Shown in pieces: positions 61,825-64,000 of a stretch of 64,000 nt of DNA; position 1 is the stretch's first letter; the number at the start of each line of letters is the position of its first letter. This DNA is from Enterobacter sp. RHBSTW-00175 (GTDB lineage: Bacteria; Pseudomonadota; Gammaproteobacteria; Enterobacterales; Enterobacteriaceae), in NCBI RefSeq assembly GCF_013927005.1, contig NZ_CP055930.1:5320176-5384175 (forward strand), given 5' to 3'. The notes beneath the pieces are model-generated. The model searched no databases. It had not been told where the DNA came from and saw only the letters and a list, made by a program, of their open reading frames with translations. Both the position numbers and the translations under genes were made by a program.

Positions 61825-62537
61825 GCGAGGCAATGCTGGAGTTTCGTGAAGTGGATGTGTTCTACGGCGTGATCCAGGCGTTAAAACAGGTTTCCTTGCA
61901 GGTTAACCCGGGGGAAACCGTGGCGCTGATTGGCGCGAACGGCGCGGGGAAATCCACTCTGCTGATGTCTATCTTCGGGCAGCCGCGCATCAGAAAGGGT
62001 CAAATCCTGTTTTGCGGGGATGATATCAGCCACCAGTCGACGCACTTCGTTGCCGCCGGCGGCATTGCACAGGCACCGGAAGGACGGCGTATTTTCCCGG
62101 ATATGACGGTGGAAGAAAATCTGTTGATGGGGACTATCCCCATCGGCAATCAGTATGCCGCGCAGGATATGCAAAGCATGTTTGATCTGTTCCCGCGTCT
62201 GAAGGAGCGCCGCAAACAGCGCGCGATGACCATGTCCGGCGGGGAGCAACAAATGCTGGCCATCGCCCGGGCGCTGATGAGCCGTCCCAAGCTACTGCTG
62301 CTGGATGAACCGAGCCTGGGGTTAGCCCCTATCGTGGTGAAACAGATCTTCCAGACCCTGCGCGAACTGGCCCGCAACGGGATGACCATTTTCCTGGTGG
62401 AGCAAAATGCGCATCACGCGCTGAAGCTCTCTGACCGGGGTTATGTGATGGTCAACGGGCAAATCAGACTGAGCGGCAGCGGTGAGGAGCTGCTGGGGAA
62501 TCAGGAGGTAAGGAAGGCTTATTTGGGCGGGGCGTAG
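61821..62537 (+). CDS. livF: Branched-chain amino-acid-type ABC ATPase (LivF)
   Basis: A 238-residue ATPase, the second motor subunit. Walker A is GANGAGKST, the signature MSGGEQQMLAIARAL, Walker B LLLLDEPSLGLAP, and the switch His is replaced in context by VEQNAHHAL, normal for LivF. It ends AYLGGA. It overlaps livG by four bases and is the last gene; a hairpin lies about 50 bases downstream. Confidence 0.94.
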   Translation: MSEAMLEFREVDVFYGVIQALKQVSLQVNPGETVALIGANGAGKSTLLMSIFGQPRIRKGQILFCGDDISHQSTHFVAAGGIAQAPEGRRIFPDMTVEENLLMGTIPIGNQYAAQDMQSMFDLFPRLKERRKQRAMTMSGGEQQMLAIARALMSRPKLLLLDEPSLGLAPIVVKQIFQTLRELARNGMTIFLVEQNAHHALKLSDRGYVMVNGQIRLSGSGEELLGNQEVRKAYLGGA

Positions 62538-62585
62538 CGATGCCTTAACAGGTGATTTCTTGCTGGTGATACCCGGATTGAGTTA

Positions 62586-62616
62586 ATAGCCCTTCGCAAA
62601 TCATGCAATGGGCTAT
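62586..62616. terminator. Hairpin after livF
   Basis: ATAGCCC (62586-62592) pairs with GGGCTAT (62610-62616) across a 17-base loop. It lies between the convergent livF and GIY-YIG-like genes. With no T-run it is a weak terminator candidate. Confidence 0.4.
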
Positions 62617-62663
62617 CTCTTCAGTGGTGATAAAATGCAGGGCAGTGAATCGTCTTATTGCAG

Positions 62664-63359
62664 TCAGCTACGACTATGCCCTTCACGGTTAAGCAATGTC
62701 TCAGGGAATAGCGAACTTGCCACGCCAATTAACAGATATTCCAGAAACGTTAATCTTATTGGGCCAAATTCAGGCCATATACCTGTATTATTTTTGTTCC
62801 ATGCTTTACACCAGAACCAGATATCCTGCTTTAATTGCGGCCGTTCCGCTGGATATGAAACAAACAGGCTTTCCGCCCAATGCTGATATTTTAATGTGAC
62901 ATACCTTGCATCGTGGCCTGGTAGTACAGATGCACTCAGATCCCCAATATGGTACTGGTAGTTATCCCCCCAACGGGCGAATTTATCTTTAACGCGAGCC
63001 ACATCCTTTATATTGGCAGACACAGGGTTACTGCGTCCTTTGGATTCAGCTTTACCAATATAGAGCGGGATGACATCATCATTTTGACGTGTAAACATCA
63101 TATAGATAAGACCATCATACTGTTCACTGTTGTGTTCAATATCCTTCAGCAGAATATTTGTTTCAGCAATCACCCGCGCTTCCATCGATTCACTTCGCGA
63201 GAGAATGCTTCTGGATAACGTCTTCCCTACCTGCCGGACGCGCACGATAGACTCATGGTCCGTATCGAACAGAAGTGTGCTGTTTTCTGTTATTTTCTGG
63301 TTGTGGCAGAAGGCATCCCATAATGCTTTACGTCGTCCAGTTACCTGCGGTTCTGTCAT
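62664..63359 (-). CDS. GIY-YIG-like nuclease-domain protein
   Basis: I find no named gene for this 231-residue protein, but the pattern of a GIY-YIG nuclease is visible. GLIY (83-86) and PLYIGKA (98-104) form the two paired strands. A following helix carries Arg129 (FARWGD), then YQYHIGDL. Near the C-terminus LEYLLIGVASSLFPETLLN gives the expected catalytic-type Glu207 and the terminal Asn224. The N-terminal 75 residues are helical and unassigned. The gene is clearly AT-richer than its neighbours, suggesting transfer. The start is uncertain: the ATG at 63357-63359 has AAGGG at long spacing, and an ATG 12 codons earlier (63395) has no ribosome site. It is divergent from a DUF6979-like gene. 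Confidence 0.7.
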   Translation of the reverse strand: MTEPQVTGRRKALWDAFCHNQKITENSTLLFDTDHESIVRVRQVGKTLSRSILSRSESMEARVIAETNILLKDIEHNSEQYDGLIYMMFTRQNDDVIPLYIGKAESKGRSNPVSANIKDVARVKDKFARWGDNYQYHIGDLSASVLPGHDARYVTLKYQHWAESLFVSYPAERPQLKQDIWFWCKAWNKNNTGIWPEFGPIRLTFLEYLLIGVASSLFPETLLNREGHSRS

Positions 63360-63397
63360 CTTTTTTGTTACCCTTACAAGCCCCTCACTTTTCATCA

Positions 63398-63409
63398 GAT
63401 GATATCATC
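63398..63409. promoter_or_regulatory. 12-bp palindrome between divergent genes
   Basis: GATGATATCATC is perfectly symmetric and lies in the short gap from which both genes of the pair are read. It could be an operator shared by both; no regulator gene is nearby. Confidence 0.4.
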
Positions 63410-63446
63410 GTTAGATCCAGCAATCCGATGCAAGGCATAATCAATA

Positions 63447-63848
63447 ATGAAAGCCAGTCAAAGTAGCTACGGCGTTATTACCCTGAATGCGGTAGAACTT
63501 ATCAGGCAGCGATTCACACCTGTCGAAGCATGGAGCCAGGCGGTCGCAGGAAAAGAGAAAGCTTGCCCTAAATCAGCATTCCTTGGGTTATGCCAGTTTG
63601 GCTGGGTGAAAGATGTTCCCGCCGGAGAATACCTTTCTACGCGGGCATTAGCCGGGCCGAATAAGGATTATACGATCCGGGCAGCCCAGCTTTTGCTTGC
63701 AGAACCAGATGCAGATTATACCCCTCAGGCTTTGTGGACACTGAGCATAGCTGACTGTAGCCAGTTGCCAGCCAACCACAATCAGCAAATGAATGTCGTG
63801 CTTGCTCTCAAAGAGGCGGGATTGCTTATCGAGGGGACCGTGCCTTAG
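63447..63848 (+). CDS. DUF6979-like small protein
   Basis: A 133-residue protein that resembles the family I recall as DUF6979, function unknown. Its hallmark is YGVITLNAVELI followed by AWSQAVAG and CPKSAFLGLCQFGWV (40-54), with two conserved Cys. No membrane segment or signal peptide is seen. AAGG lies 11 bases before the ATG. It is transcribed divergently from the GIY-YIG-like gene and followed by a strong terminator, just before the tRNA-Leu 3' end. The family assignment is from memory of the motif. Confidence 0.7.
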   Translation: MKASQSSYGVITLNAVELIRQRFTPVEAWSQAVAGKEKACPKSAFLGLCQFGWVKDVPAGEYLSTRALAGPNKDYTIRAAQLLLAEPDADYTPQALWTLSIADCSQLPANHNQQMNVVLALKEAGLLIEGTVP

Positions 63849-63879
63849 CAGGCGCGTACATGACATGAATTTCAGATAC

Positions 63880-63903
63880 AAAAAAACCACCTTTCGGTGG
63901 TTT
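63880..63903. terminator. Terminator after the DUF6979-like gene
   Basis: AAACCACC (63884-63891) pairs with GGTGGTTT (63896-63903) around TTTC, with A-run before and T-run after. Confidence 0.85.
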
Positions 63904-63943
63904 AACGACACTGCTTATCATTGATTTTATTCTTTATTTCCCA

Positions 63944-64000
63944 TGGTAGCCGGAGTGGGACTTGAACCCACACAGCGCGAACGCCGAGGGATTTTAAATC
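63944..64000 (-). tRNA. leuZ: tRNA-Leu(UAA), 3' portion (cut by window edge)
   Basis: The minus strand from the right edge reads from the anticodon stem to CCA. The anticodon TAA is the complement of 63994-63996, within the loop TTTAAAA. A long variable arm follows (CTCGGCG...CGCTGTG type), then the T-arm GGGTTCAAGTCCC and the acceptor end ending ACCA at 63944. It matches E. coli leuZ closely. In E. coli the order is yecA-leuZ-cysT-glyW, so cysT and glyW should lie just beyond the window's upstream side of this tRNA or nearby. Confidence 0.96.

Noticed and set aside
62538..64000. Integrative element bounded by a tRNA direct repeat
   Set aside because: No copy of the tRNA-Leu 3' end was seen at the far side of the gene pair or the liv operon, and no integrase is present.

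Overview
The window is chromosomal DNA from a member of the Enterobacteriaceae, most likely Enterobacter or a close relative such as Lelliottia. Most genes match the Escherichia coli K-12 aspS-to-leuZ neighbourhood in product, length and order: aspS, yecD/yecE/yecN/cmoAB, cutC, yecM, argS, flhBAE, the che/mot genes, flhDC, uspC, otsBA, araFGH, ftnB, yecJ, azuC, yecR, ftnA, yecH, tyrP, yecA and tRNA-Leu(UAA). The coding backbone is GC-rich. Species is not resolved from sequence alone.

Layout. 1-8.4 kb: aspS (cut by the window edge), yecD-yecE, yecN, cmoA-cmoB (tRNA wobble uridine modification), cutC, yecM and argS. 8.4-11.4 kb: a two-gene pectin side-chain unit, a GPH-family transporter plus a GH105 unsaturated rhamnogalacturonyl hydrolase, with a KdgR-like operator upstream. 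11.4-15 kb: flhBAE (flagellar export). 15.5-20.6 kb: a four-gene chaperone-usher fimbrial operon. 20.6-27 kb: tar-tap-cheRBYZ. 27-32.3 kb: an archaic (Csu/sigma type) chaperone-usher pilus operon. 32.7-34 kb: a dicarboxylate/amino-acid:cation symporter, followed by a paired REP element. 34-39.5 kb: flhDC-motAB-cheAW. 40-43 kb: uspC and otsBA (trehalose synthesis). 43-47.5 kb: araFGH (arabinose ABC importer) and a DJ-1/PfpI protein. 48-57 kb: ftnB, a DcuA/B-type transporter, yecJ, azuC, an MFS exporter, an RpiB-like isomerase, yecR, ftnA, yecH, a small Cys-tailed protein, tyrP and yecA. 57.5-62.5 kb: an extra branched-chain amino-acid-type ABC importer operon. 62.6-63.9 kb: an AT-richer divergent gene pair, a GIY-YIG-like nuclease and a DUF6979-like protein. 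The window ends inside tRNA-Leu(UAA).

How the parts fit. In E. coli the motility genes form one block (flhDC, motAB-cheAW-tar-tap-cheRBYZ, flhBAE). Here that block is cut twice by surface-adhesin operons: between cheW and tar, and between cheZ and flhB. The tar-tap-cheRBYZ half has kept expression through its own near-perfect sigma-28 promoter. The flhDC control region keeps the E. coli architecture, with an RcsAB-like box and a perfect CRP palindrome near -72.

The least explained segment is the nuclease/DUF6979 pair beside the 3' end of the tRNA-Leu gene, the side where integrating elements usually insert. It is my best candidate for an undescribed system. Calling it a defence module is inference from position, base composition and domain type only.
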